From assembly GCA_963778945.1 (NCBI GenBank), contig CAVZWL010000016.1:1-64000 (forward strand): 64,000 bases of DNA, read 5' to 3'. How positions within the stretch are numbered: position 1 is the first letter of the stretch; each line of letters opens with the position of its first letter. A program made the position numbers and the translations under genes. This DNA is from Fen-1254 sp963778945. GTDB lineage: Bacteria; Bacteroidota; Ignavibacteria; UBA10030. Below the pieces are notes generated by a model, which saw only the letters and a list, made by a program, of their open reading frames with translations, was not told the origin of the DNA and did not search any database. This document shows positions 8,750 through 17,238 of the stretch, piece after piece.

Positions 8750-9022
8750 ATGTCCGGTTTAGAAAATAAAATTAAAGCAGGCGCTTTAGTCTTTGATGTC
8801 CGAACAACAGACGAGTTTGAGGAAGAGCATTTCCCAAATGCACTTAATATTCCGGTAGGTCAGATCCCACAGCGCATAGCAGAGTTTGGAGAAAAAAATT
8901 CACCAATCGTGCTTTATTGTGCCAGCGGAGCAAGAAGCGCTTATGCTGCAAAGTTGTTACGTTCAGCAGGTTATACGGATGTGACAAACGCCGGCGGACT
9001 AAGTGACATGCCGGGATTCTAA
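8750..9022 (+). CDS. single-domain rhodanese-like sulfurtransferase
   Basis: A 90-residue rhodanese of the PspE/GlpE type. The active-site loop is YCASGARSAYAAKLL, with the cysteine that carries persulfide at about residue 63, and the N-terminal signature is FDVRTTDEFEEEHFPNALNIP. A strong ribosome-binding site (aaggag) precedes it, 20 bases after the CoA-disulfide reductase gene whose own rhodanese lacks the cysteine. This separate domain may supply the missing sulfur-transfer function. No signal peptide, so cytoplasmic. Confidence 0.92.
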   Translation: MSGLENKIKAGALVFDVRTTDEFEEEHFPNALNIPVGQIPQRIAEFGEKNSPIVLYCASGARSAYAAKLLRSAGYTDVTNAGGLSDMPGF

Positions 9023-9036
9023 GAATCTGCACATCA

Positions 9037-9282
9037 TTATTTATGACTTATTGATGCGAGAAGTCGTTTCTGAATGGCTTTAGAAATGTGAGGGACTGAT
9101 TCTTTTCGGTAGAGTGTTATTACCTTTTTCATGTCTATAAGGTCTTTTGAACATTTCGGACAGGTCAGAAGATGCTTTTTGATCGCGCGGCATTTTCGGG
9201 AGTTCAACTGTTCATCGAGATTCTCGCAGACATATTTTGCCACTTCGGTACAACGCACTTTGTTGACAGGTTTCGCTTTCAT
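9037..9282 (-). CDS. zinc-finger anti-sigma factor (short, no membrane segment)
   Basis: An 81-residue protein with the zf-HC2/ZAS pattern: C in RKCRAIKKH, then KHLLTCPKCSKDL at about residues 37-49. It lacks the usual membrane helix, so it would be a soluble anti-sigma. Its ATG overlaps the stop of the ECF sigma gene, the standard arrangement for a sigma/anti-sigma pair. Soluble ZAS proteins with HxxxCxxC often respond to thiol oxidation (RsrA type), which would fit the peroxiredoxin and thioredoxin neighbours; this is inference. Confidence 0.82.
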   Translation of the reverse strand: MKAKPVNKVRCTEVAKYVCENLDEQLNSRKCRAIKKHLLTCPKCSKDLIDMKKVITLYRKESVPHISKAIQKRLLASISHK

Positions 9283-9899
9283 ACTTCCATATACTCCTGA
9301 AGTTGTTCGCGCAGGAAAACGCGTGCTCGTCGGAGCCGGGATTTTACTGCCGCAACTGAAATCTTGAGAATTTTAGCAGCTTCTTCGGATGAGTGTCCTT
9401 CCACATCTCGCAAAATGAAAACAAGACGTTGTTCCATAGGAAGCTTTAAAATAGCATTGTCGAGTATTTCACGAAGCTCAGTGTTCACTACTTCATCCTG
9501 CGGTGTATATTTTACGGAAAGAAGTGCTTGAAGCGGTCTTCCATCGCCTTGAAGCTCCGAATCTTCCTGAGGGCTCTCTGGTGATTCTATCGATACAGAA
9601 GACCTTTCTATCTTGTTCCGTCTTCTCTTCATCAGGCAATTATTTGTAACGATCTGATACAGCCACGTGCTGAACTTCGCTTTTCCATTGAACTGGTCGA
9701 GCTTGTGATAGACATTCACAAATGTGTCTTGCAGCGTTTCAGCGGCTTTTTCTTCATTGCGGCACACTTTGTAGGCAAAGCTGTAAACAGTCGATTCATA
9801 CTTCTTTACAAGCAATGAAAACGCGCGCTGGTCTCCCTTTTGCGCTTTCTGAACTAATTCCAGCTCATTATCAATTTTCTGAATTTTTTCTATATCCAT
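9279..9899 (-). CDS. ECF-type RNA polymerase sigma factor
   Basis: Sigma-70 family ECF factor of 206 residues. Region 2 shows FSLLVKKYESTVYSFAYKV and the -10 contact segment LDQFNGKAKFSTWLYQIVTN; region 4 shows LPMEQRLVFILRDVEGHSSE and the helix-turn-helix EAAKILKISVAAVKSRL. The linker between them is rather long and acidic (about 105-140). Paired and overlapping with the anti-sigma gene downstream. Targets are not visible; oxidative or thiol stress is the likely theme from context. Confidence 0.95.
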   Translation of the reverse strand: MDIEKIQKIDNELELVQKAQKGDQRAFSLLVKKYESTVYSFAYKVCRNEEKAAETLQDTFVNVYHKLDQFNGKAKFSTWLYQIVTNNCLMKRRRNKIERSSVSIESPESPQEDSELQGDGRPLQALLSVKYTPQDEVVNTELREILDNAILKLPMEQRLVFILRDVEGHSSEEAAKILKISVAAVKSRLRRARVFLREQLQEYMEV

Positions 9900-9969
9900 A
9901 TAAGAAGAAGATACAAAGAGATTGAATAAAGAAACAATGATGCGGATAACAGGGAAAAAGACAAAAGAA

Positions 9970-10001
9970 CCAACCTCTCGGTTGAAATTTTGAGAGGTTG
10001 G
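9970..10001 (-). terminator. intrinsic terminator of the peroxiredoxin gene
   Basis: Perfect 10-bp stem CCAACCTCTC (9970-9979) / GAGAGGTTGG (9992-10001) with a 12-base loop, 17 bases past the peroxiredoxin stop. On the minus strand it is followed by a T-rich tail. It separates that gene from the downstream sigma/anti-sigma pair. Confidence 0.8.
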
Positions 10002-10017
10002 CTTCTCGTCTCATAAC

Positions 10018-10731
10018 TTACTTCTTCAGGATCGTATTGAATATCTTTTCCTTATCTATTTTCCTCGTACAGAAGAACCAATCATAACATGTCAAATCGC
10101 CTTGTTTGTTCTCCATACGCTCCTTAGCAACTCCGCACGAACCGGCAGTGGGCACAATCACCTCGTCACCGGGGCGCCAGTCGGCTGGAGTAGCAATTGA
10201 AAACGCATCTGCCGTTTGCAATGCGATAATAACACGGTAGAGTTCGTCGAAATTACGCCCAAGACTGAGCGGATAGTAGATTATTGCGCGGATAATTCCC
10301 TTCGGATCAATCACAAATACTGCGCGAACGGCTTTCGTAGAACTTTCGCCAGGCTGTATCATTCCATATTTTTTTGCAACTTCCATCGTGATATCCTCAA
10401 TCAAAGGAAATTTCACTTCCACGTTCTTCATTCCTTTATATTCGATTTTATCTTTAATGGTTCTAAGCCATGCAATATGGCTATAAAGGCCGTCTACAGA
10501 AAGACCGACGAGCTTACAATTCGCTTTAGAAAATTTTTCTTCTAATGTTGCGAAGGTCATAAACTCCGATGTGCAGACCGGTGTAAAGTCTGCCGGATGA
10601 CTGAAGAGAATAACCCATGTTCCGGAGTATTCCTCCGGGAAATTAATATCTCCCTGTGTAGTCACTGCCTTAAATGCCGGGGCTTTATCGCCGATGCGCG
10701 GCAAGTATATAGGCTGAACTGTTGTTTCCAT
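10018..10731 (-). CDS. peroxiredoxin, Prx6-type
   Basis: Peroxide reductase of 237 residues. The catalytic loop is SHPADFTPVCTSEF with the peroxidatic cysteine at about residue 53. The length, the long C-terminal extension (from about 160) and the arrangement match Prx6/archaeal-type AhpC rather than the shorter 2-Cys AhpC. Further cysteines near the C-terminus (AGSCGVAKE, LTCYDWFFCTR) could resolve the sulfenate. Intact, with its own terminator; an upstream AGGAG lies a few bases before the ATG. The neighbouring ECF/anti-sigma pair may control it. Confidence 0.93.
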   Translation of the reverse strand: METTVQPIYLPRIGDKAPAFKAVTTQGDINFPEEYSGTWVILFSHPADFTPVCTSEFMTFATLEEKFSKANCKLVGLSVDGLYSHIAWLRTIKDKIEYKGMKNVEVKFPLIEDITMEVAKKYGMIQPGESSTKAVRAVFVIDPKGIIRAIIYYPLSLGRNFDELYRVIIALQTADAFSIATPADWRPGDEVIVPTAGSCGVAKERMENKQGDLTCYDWFFCTRKIDKEKIFNTILKK

Positions 10732-10881
10732 AATGAATCTCCTTTTTAGTGAATATCAAAAACGATGATTATTCCGTTTGATTAAGTTACTCATGTGAGA
10801 TGCAAAAATACAGTTAACGGTTCATAGATTTTTATTCATCATTATTCTTTTCTTTTCAGAGATTGAAGTAATGCTTAGTAA

Positions 10882-11326
10882 TCAAGCGATAATATCCTCC
10901 CTTTCGTAAATGAAAAGAACAGCGTCTTTTTGAGCCACTGTTACATGCGGCCGAAGGTCCTGTTCTGTAATTCCCGCTATTTTCATGCATGTTGGACAAG
11001 CAAGTACACGTTCACATTCAATTCAGCAAGACGATCTAATAATTCTCGCAGTGAAGGAAATCCTTCCATACTTACATTTTTTGAAGTTGAAGACAGAACT
11101 TTTACTGCCTCAATATCACAATACACTATTACATCTTTCTGGCCTTCAGCCATTATTACGGCCATCTTTAAAGCCATTAACAAATGTTGCGGACTATCTG
11201 AACCCTGAGAAAGATGAATAAAAACTCCGTCTCGAATCTGTTGCAGCCGAGGAATCCCCTGCATAAAGCGGTGCAATGAACAAAAGAACGGTAGCAAGAA
11301 TAATAAAAAATGAATTGGTTTTTCAT
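10882..11326 (-). pseudogene. DsrE-family protein with N-terminal signal peptide (two frameshifts as read)
   Basis: Small sulfur-relay-type protein. The central frame gives RDGVFIHLSQGSDSPQHLLM, MALKMAVIMAEG and DVIVYCDIEAVKVL, typical of DsrE/DsrF-like proteins with the conserved YCDIEAV cysteine. The C-terminal part, in another frame, gives ACPTCMKIAGI and ends at 10882, so a CxxC pair is present. Upstream, from ATG 11326 in a third frame, a signal-like stretch is read (FIILATVLLFIAPLYAGD). The shift before ACPTC fits a missing C in a CC pair. It follows the Mrp gene by nine bases. A closely related, more broken copy lies at 16236-16692. Export is inferred from the signal peptide. Confidence 0.7.
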
Positions 11327-11335
11327 ATATTCCGC

Positions 11336-12157
11336 CTATGATTGTTTGTTGAGCTGTGTCGTAATAAAATCGACAATAAATTTACATGCTGCAGATGCTT
11401 CAGAATTAGGTTTTTCCAAAATAAATGGACTACCATTATCACTGAGAGCACAGATATCTGTATCAATTGGAATAGAGCCAAGAAACTGAATATTCATCTC
11501 TTTTGCTAAATCTTCTCCTCCTCCTTTTCCAAAAAGACCAATTTCTTTTCGACAGTGCGGACAAAGCAAGGTGGACATGTTTTCTACAATGCCGATAAAA
11601 GGAATTTTTAATTCCCTCGCCATGTTCACAGCACGTTCTGCATCGATAACAGAAACTTGCTGCGGAGTAGTAACGATAACAGCATAGTCTGGCTTCATTT
11701 GTTGAGCTATAGAGAGTATTTCATCTCCCGTGCCGGGAGGAAGGTCTGCAATCAGATAGTCAAGCTCTTCCCAAACAACATCGGCTAAAAATTGATTGAT
11801 GACCTTAGAACGCATAGGCCCTCTCGAGATCAGCGGCTGTCCTTTCTTCAGCAGACCGGCCATGGAAATCATTTTTACACCATGTTTTTCAAAGGGAATC
11901 ATGTAATCGTTCAAAACAATGGGATCCTCATTCACGCCGAACATTTTAGGCACGTTGGGGCCCATGATGTCTGCATCGAGAATTCCTGTCGAGAATCCTT
12001 TCAATTGGAATCCGTATGCGAGATTAACAGCAACGGTTGTTTTTCCAACTCCGCCTTTACCGCTGAACACTGCGATGCGATGTTTAATTTTTGAAACTGT
12101 TTCCGATATTCTTCGTTCTTCGTCTTGAAATTTTTTTTGTATTTCTTGCTGATCCAT
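11336..12157 (-). CDS. mrp: Mrp/ApbC/NBP35-family P-loop ATPase (Fe-S carrier)
   Basis: ATP-binding Fe-S cluster carrier/assembly protein of 273 residues. Deviant Walker A FSGKGGVGKTTVAVNLA at about residues 32-48, switch regions LDADIMGPNVPKMFG and DLPPGTGD, and the cluster-binding pair LLCPHCRKE at about 207. Intact. It would help mature the many Fe-S proteins of this region, such as the Hdr/Qmo-like flavoproteins. The exported DsrE follows in the same orientation after nine bases. Confidence 0.93.
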   Translation of the reverse strand: MDQQEIQKKFQDEERRISETVSKIKHRIAVFSGKGGVGKTTVAVNLAYGFQLKGFSTGILDADIMGPNVPKMFGVNEDPIVLNDYMIPFEKHGVKMISMAGLLKKGQPLISRGPMRSKVINQFLADVVWEELDYLIADLPPGTGDEILSIAQQMKPDYAVIVTTPQQVSVIDAERAVNMARELKIPFIGIVENMSTLLCPHCRKEIGLFGKGGGEDLAKEMNIQFLGSIPIDTDICALSDNGSPFILEKPNSEASAACKFIVDFITTQLNKQS

Positions 12158-12256
12158 TATTATTATTCCTGTCCTTTCAAATAAGGAATTACCGTGTATG
12201 TATCATCCATCAATTAAAAATGATTTACTGTAATGAGTATATAAAAGTTTTGGAAT

Positions 12257-12657
12257 TTATCTTTGCGCCAACGTAAATGCTCCGCGCGCTCGTGCATAGC
12301 AGGTGTTCGAACAAAGAAGTTCTGCATCTGCAAGCATGATTCTGCCTCGTTTGCCTTTCCTGCAAGCCCTCACCGTTATATTCTCACCAGGAGGAGGAAC
12401 TGCACGAAGGTATCGAACCTCAAGCCGACAGGTAGCAGGACATCATTGCTCTTTCCTCGGAGACTATGTACCATTGCGGCATCGAGCAAGGTGGCAACAA
12501 TGCCTCCATGGACAACGCCCTTATAGCTTTGAAAATGTGGAGGAATCGAAACGTCACAGCTGCAGCCATCCGTATCATCTTTGAATTGTAGGTGCAAACC
12601 GAAATCATTTCTGTCTCCCTGCGAAGCATGTGCTATGGAATACTGCATCGTCGTCAT
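12257..12657 (-). CDS. PaaI-type hotdog thioesterase (frameshifted)
   Basis: Acyl-CoA thioesterase of about 133 residues. The hotdog signature VVHGGIVATLLDAAM is at about residues 48-62. After LLPVGL the frame slips near 12412-12420, and the continuation reads EVRYLRAVPPPGENITV, then AELLCSNTCYARARGAFT, stopping at 12257. Together they make a standard-length PaaI/YdiI-like protein. Substrate unknown. It is on the minus strand, 26 bases downstream of the end of the arginine decarboxylase gene. Confidence 0.8.
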
Positions 12658-12683
12658 CTTTCATGTTTTCTGCGCTCCTGAAT

Positions 12684-13206
12684 TTACTGGAGTAAAACCG
12701 CCATAGCTACGACAGAAGTCCACTTACCCTCTTTATCACCTTCAGCAGATTGGGTGACGTTAAATGTTCTGACAATTTTTCGTTCATCCCACGCTGTGTT
12801 ATAATCAAACTCTACGCCGAGAGTGGATGCTAACATAGTAGCAGCCAAATCTTCTGCATATTCACCGCATTATTCGTCAGTTTCGCCGACCGGATGATGC
12901 TCAGAAATGTATCCGTATTGACTTGCTTCCGTCGGAACCGCTGCACCAATAGAAGATGCAATGAGACGATTGGGTTCGTTAGTTGCGTTGCGTGCCATGA
13001 CAACGAAGGTAATTTCACCTGCCGAAATATTTTTTTATCCATCAGAGACAGAAATCCTGCGACACCCTGGTGGAAGAATGCTGGAAACTGTTACGAGGTT
13101 GCATTTTTCTACCCCTGCATAGCAAGCGCTAGTTCAAATGACTGTAAATAATCTTTATGACGGCCAACGCCTTTTAGCTGAAAAACACTTGTTTAGGAAC
13201 AAACAT
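12684..13206 (-). pseudogene. pyruvoyl-dependent arginine decarboxylase (multiple frameshifts as read)
   Basis: Fragments in three frames line up in order with the family: MFVPKQVFF (ATG 13206), KGVGRHKDYLQSFELALA, GVEKCNLVTVSSILPPGC, ISAGEITFVVMARNATNEP, NRLIASSIGAAVPTEAS, YGYISEHHP, CGEYAEDLAATMLAS, and AWDERKIVRTFNVTQSAEG, ending at 12684. The serine pair in VSSI is where the proenzyme cleaves to form the pyruvoyl group. The enzyme makes agmatine from arginine, the first step of one polyamine route. At least four frame breaks in about 520 bases, yet no motif is lost, so a working gene with sequence errors is possible. Total length (about 174 residues) fits. Confidence 0.75.
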
Positions 13207-13266
13207 GGTTTATACCCTGCAATAAATTGGGCAATGCATCTCATAGCGTTTAATTCCATTTTAGCT

Positions 13267-13692
13267 CTAACCGTGATGCTGATGAATGCGGCTGGGATCG
13301 CTATCCAGTGATCCTGCTGCTACCGCTTCAATGACTTCCTCAATCGTATGAAGCCCTGTAAGAACAGGGAGCAAACTGGATTGTCGAAGATGCTCAACGG
13401 CGCCTTGCCCCATTCCGCGGACTACAACCGCTTGACAATCCAAAATAGGCGATACCATTGTTTGATGGCGCTGCTGATGTTCTTCATGATGGTGCTGCCC
13501 ATCGCTATGATGTATGTGCTCACCTTCTGTCGATCCAAAAGAATGGTGACCGGCTTTTTCACGCCTCTCTCGCTTGGTTACCTTTCCATCAGAGAAGTTG
13601 ATTACTTCATAAAACCGGGCGCGTCCAAAATGTGAACTCACAGTTATCGCATCATCTGTACCTATTGCAATTGCTGAATTCTTAAAGTCCAT
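13267..13692 (-). CDS. NifX/NifB-associated (dinitrogenase Fe-Mo cofactor biosynthesis) domain protein
   Basis: A 141-residue protein of the PF02579 type. The start AIAIGTDDAITVSSHFGRA holds the HFG motif of the family, and the C-terminal half (VVVRGMGQGAVEHLR) completes the fold. A histidine-rich insert at about residues 55-78 (HIHHSDGQHHHEEHQQRH) suggests metal binding. No nitrogenase genes are in the window; stand-alone members are common next to DUF134 genes and Mrp ATPases, as here. Likely role: binding or delivering a metal cluster; not shown. Confidence 0.88.
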   Translation of the reverse strand: MDFKNSAIAIGTDDAITVSSHFGRARFYEVINFSDGKVTKRERREKAGHHSFGSTEGEHIHHSDGQHHHEEHQQRHQTMVSPILDCQAVVVRGMGQGAVEHLRQSSLLPVLTGLHTIEEVIEAVAAGSLDSDPSRIHQHHG

Positions 13693-13725
13693 TTTATTGC
13701 TCCTTAATTATTAATTTTGAAATTT

Positions 13726-14167
13726 TCATGATTGATGCGCTAAATCCTGAAACGGTTCATCACTGTTTTGCAGGGGCTGGCAGCAGCGCCTGCATTCCAC
13801 TCGATCCCTTTCGCCTATCTCTCTCGATTGCCGCCGCCTGCAGCGAGGACATTGTAGATGCCTGCCGTTGCCAAACATAAAGGCACCGCCTGCAATTTCT
13901 AACCGGCAACCGTGAACAAGCGCCCGTGCGACCTTTGATCTTCCGGATTCGACGATTCTTCCGAATGTGGCGCGTGAAATCCCCATTTTTTTCGCGGCTT
14001 CTTCTTGAGAATGACATTCTAAATCTGCAAGACGCAAAACTTCAAATTCATCCATCGTTATTACTATGAGTTCTCGCTGGATCAGACAATGTTCTCCGTC
14101 AGCGGGATGAAAAGAGATGAGCTGGAGGCGAAAAGGCAAGTCTTCGTAATCGTTTGGGTCGAGACAG
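13726..14167 (-). CDS. DUF134/UPF0251 helix-turn-helix regulator (frameshifted, likely CTG start)
   Basis: DNA-binding protein of about 146 residues. The HTH core reads DEFEVLRLADLECHSQEEAA, KKMGISRATFGRIVESGRSK and VARALVHGCRLEIAGG. A C-terminal zinc-ribbon-like tail has LQCPRCRRR and VECRRCCQ. The family N-terminus (SRPKRLRRLAFSPP) lies in another frame upstream, after a clear AAGGAG ribosome-binding site eight bases before a CTG at 14165-14167; the frame slips near 14107-14120. A perfect palindrome at 14191-14210 just upstream may be its own operator. Pairing with a NifX-like gene is a recurring arrangement for DUF134. Confidence 0.82.
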
Positions 14168-14190
14168 AAATATCTCCTTTTTATAATATA

Positions 14191-14210
14191 TTATGAGTAT
14201 ATGCTCATAA
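14191..14210. promoter_or_regulatory. candidate DUF134 operator (perfect palindrome)
   Basis: TTATGAG / CTCATAA arms of 7 bp around a 6-base centre, in the 179-base AT-rich gap between the divergent DUF134 and hydrolase genes. It lies 24 bases upstream of the DUF134 CTG. Palindromes of this ATGAGnnnnnnCTCAT form suit a homodimeric HTH protein; that DUF134 binds it is inference. Confidence 0.5.
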
Positions 14211-14346
14211 TAAATATAGCAGACTTGCAGATCAAAGTCAAGCGGCGGCTTACGCTTGGTGTCAATGTGGATTGCTATTAGAGGTAAAAGTCTTTATTCT
14301 TTCTGTGATAGGAAAAGAATAATATTTCTGCCGAGATTGAACATTC

Positions 14347-15196
14347 ATGGGAAGTGATAACATTCACATCAACATTCTTGTCGATAATAAGGCAAAAGCC
14401 GATTTAATAAAAGAGCACGGTTATTCTTATGCTCGAAGTCCGGTTATAGAATATTATTTGATACAGGCCAGGGTAAAGCCCTCATTCACAACTCTGTCGC
14501 GCTCGGATGCGACCTCTCACCTGCCGATGCGTTGATATTAAGTCATGGCCACTACGACCACACAGGCGGTGTATCTTATGTGTTAAATCAGAATGCATCC
14601 ATCAAGATATATTACCATTCAAATGTGTTTCATACTCGATACAGCATCCGGAATAAAATAGCGCCTAAAGATATTTCCATGCCCAAAGAAGTTAAGACGG
14701 CAATTCTCGGTTTGCCTGCAGAGCAATCCTGCCGGATAACTCATTCACAACATATCTATGACAATATCGGGTTATCATGTCCCATTCCCCGGATTCATCT
14801 CTTTGAAGATACAGGCGTACCGTTTTTCCTCGATCCAGAGGGAATGCTTCCAGATCCGATTGAAGACGATATGGCTCTTTGGATCGAGAGTGATCGGGGA
14901 CTCGTCATCATTACCGGCTGTTGTCATTCGGGATTGATCAATACTGTGAATTATATCCGCCGAATCAGCGGGTCATGAAAAGATTTCTGCTATCATCGGA
15001 GGGACTCATCTTTAACCATGCCACCCGCCAGCGCCTTGAAGCGACTTGTCAGGCATTGCAGGAATGGAATGTCGATACAATCGTTCCCTGCCACTGCACT
15101 GGTGATGAAGCGGTTGCTTTTATGCAAAACAAACTTGGTGAAAAGGTGATTCAAGGATATGCAGGGTTCTGGTGGGAACAAAAACAACCGAAATAA
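14347..15196 (+). pseudogene. metallo-beta-lactamase-fold hydrolase (several frameshifts as read)
   Basis: MBL-fold protein of about 280 residues. The metal site is LSHGHYDHTGG; further ligands appear in VIITGCCHSG, IIGGTHL and TIVPCHCTG. The overall order and the late CCHSG motif match the family annotated as dihydropterin-methyl-aminobenzene phosphate synthase-like or AF0553-like hydrolases. Frames change near 14430 (recovering GYRILFDTGQGKALIHNS), near 14967 and near 15010. Ends 12 bases before the convergent cation efflux gene. Substrate unknown. Confidence 0.8.
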
Positions 15197-15208
15197 TATT
15201 CTATCCGA

Positions 15209-16127
15209 TCATGGTTTGTGTTGTGACGGATGAATATCCACTACGACTCCTTGATCTTCACAAACAGAAGATTCAAGCTGAAGCGTTGGATGCTTTATGC
15301 CGAACTGATTTTCCAACTCTTTTTCCAGCCGCGAACGAGGATATTGTCACTGGCACTAATCAGTTGATCTCGCACAACGACGTGTGCACTTAATGCCCGC
15401 ATTCTAGAAGATAAACCCCAAATGTGTAGATGATGAACGTTCTCCACGCCAGGGAATGATTGAATATACGCGGCAACTTCATGTAAATTAATTCCTCGAG
15501 GTGTTCCTTCTGTAAGGATATGAATCGTCTCTGCAACGATACTCCACGCGCTTTTGATGATAAACAATCCGATAGCAATTGAAACAAGCGGATCAAGGAT
15601 CCGCCAATCTTTTCATGCAATGAATCCTGCAACCACAACCAGCGAGCAATTCGAGCATCAGTAAGAAGATGCAGGTATGCACTTTTCATGTTAAGATCGT
15701 TGTGTGCATGTGACTTCAATAAAAGAGTGGCAGCAGTATTTACTACAAAACCAACACCGGCAATAACGAGCATCCAGCCGCCCACGAGACCGGCTCAGGA
15801 TGTGCAAAACGCTGTATTCCTTCATAAGTGACGATACAAGCCAATTAACACAAGCGCCATTGCGTTGATAAATGCGACAAAGATTTCAACCCGCACATAG
15901 CCGTTGAGATTTTCCGAATTCGATTTCCATAAAACGACTTTTGAAGCAATATAGCTCAATATCAACGCAAAGAAATCACTGAGGTTATGAAGTGAGTCGG
16001 ATATAAGAGCAAGACTATTAGTGAGAACGCCGCCAACAAGCTCAACAATAAAAATAAAAGCATTAAGAACTATAGCGATGACAAGATGCTTGCCAGTTGC
16101 TGGAGTATGTGAATGGCTTTCAGTCAT
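15209..16127 (-). pseudogene. cation diffusion facilitator (CzcD-like) transporter (several frameshifts as read)
   Basis: Membrane efflux protein of about 305 residues for Zn/Co/Cd-type divalent metals. The N-terminal frame gives ELVGGVLTNSLALISDSLHN with the HNLSD metal site in helix 2; the middle frame gives LLLKSHAHNDLNMKSAYLHL with HLLTD in helix 5. The cytoplasmic domain has GVENVHHLHIWGLSSRM, and the last frame ends with CEDQGVVVDIHPSQH at 15209. Breaks lie near 15340, 15590 and 15785-15830. All metal-site residues are retained. Confidence 0.82.
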
Positions 16128-16235
16128 TTTAATAAAGTTGTGTTTGTTCTTGACGATGACTTTTTATAAAGAATCATTTGCCGCGCATAACTCTTGTGCA
16201 AGTCTTTGTGAATCGCAAAATAGAATTATATCCTT

Positions 16236-16692
16236 TTAGTAATCGAGCGACAAAATTCTTCCTTTTGTAAAGGGAAAAAAGAGATCCTTTTGTGCGACAC
16301 TGACACCGGGGCGAAGATCTTTTGGCTCGATGTTCGTGATCTTCATACAGGTGGGGCAAGCAAGTTCACATCACCTTTTGAGTTCCTTCAAGCGGTTTAA
16401 AAGCTCAAGTGAAGAAGGAAATTTCTCAAATGTGACAGTCTGCGCACCGGTAACAAGAACCTTTAACAGCTTCGATGTCGCAATACACAAGAACGTCTTT
16501 TTTGTCCTCGGCCATTGTTACAGCCATCTTCAACGCCATTCACGCGATGAGGGCTATCGACGCCATCTGAGATATGCACAAATACGCCATCTCGAACTTT
16601 GTCTTTCTGTTGACTTGACCGAACAATGATAGAGCTATACATGGAAGAAGAATCATTCCGAAGAAAACGGTTTTCCTAAATTCGTGTATCAT
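16236..16692 (-). pseudogene. second exported DsrE-family protein, broken copy
   Basis: Paralogue of the gene at 10882-11326. From ATG 16692 a signal peptide is read (FGMILLPCIALSLFGQ), then in other frames RDGVFVHISDGVDSPH, MALKMAVTMAEDKKDVLV, YCDIEAVK, TGAQTVTFEKFPSSLELL and finally LACPTCMKITNIEP, ending at 16236. At least four frame changes occur in about 450 bases. Both the YCDIEAV cysteine and the CPTC pair persist. It could be a decaying duplicate or a full gene with errors. Last member of the minus-strand Hdr/Qmo-like operon, 114 bases after the cytoplasmic DsrE. Confidence 0.65.
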
Positions 16693-16806
16693 ATTCCTTT
16701 CCTTTTCTTATTAATAGCCAGTCCAAGAGTAGTGTATTGCATGGCACATTTGTAAAAACAAGAGACAGATTGAAGAAAGAAATACTCGTCTCTCTCTGCA
16801 GGATAA

Positions 16807-17172
16807 TTAAAAAACAAATGTCATCTTTGCGCCTTCCGCTGCCATCAGGAACGGCGGTATTTTTTCGATAACGATACGACTGTCGCGTAAAGTCTTCGGA
16901 TCTATGTCCTTGTTGACGATTGCCAGTTCACAGAACACCACCTTACCCTTCTGGTCCAGGATCGTGTTGAACAGATCCACGGGATTAGGCATTCCTTTCG
17001 GAGTGCCAATTTTCTCTAATTCGCCTTTGACGAGCATTTCAGCACCTGGCCGGACAAAAAAACATGTGCACCTCATAATCAAGTGCAATACCGGATGAAG
17101 CAAAAATCAATGCGGGCATAACATATTTTTTGGCGCTGCGCCGTTGCATACAACGATCATTTTTTCAGCCAT
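16807..17172 (-). pseudogene. DsrE/DsrF/DrsH-like protein (two frameshifts as read)
   Basis: Cytoplasmic DsrE-fold protein of about 121 residues. It starts MAEKMIVVCNGAAPKNMLCP (17172), continues in a second frame as ALIFASSGIALDYEVHMFF, and in a third as GAEMLVKGELEKIGTPKGMP, ending at 16807. The large-DsrE (DsrE2/3-like) cysteine region FFCP is present. Such proteins accept persulfide from TusA in sulfur-oxidising organisms; tusA heads this same operon. It lies 66 bases downstream of the QmoC-like gene. Confidence 0.72.
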
Positions 17173-17238
17173 GATGTAATCTCCTTGCATTATGTGATTT
17201 TGTTATTTATATGTTGAATACCTTCCAACACGAATTTC

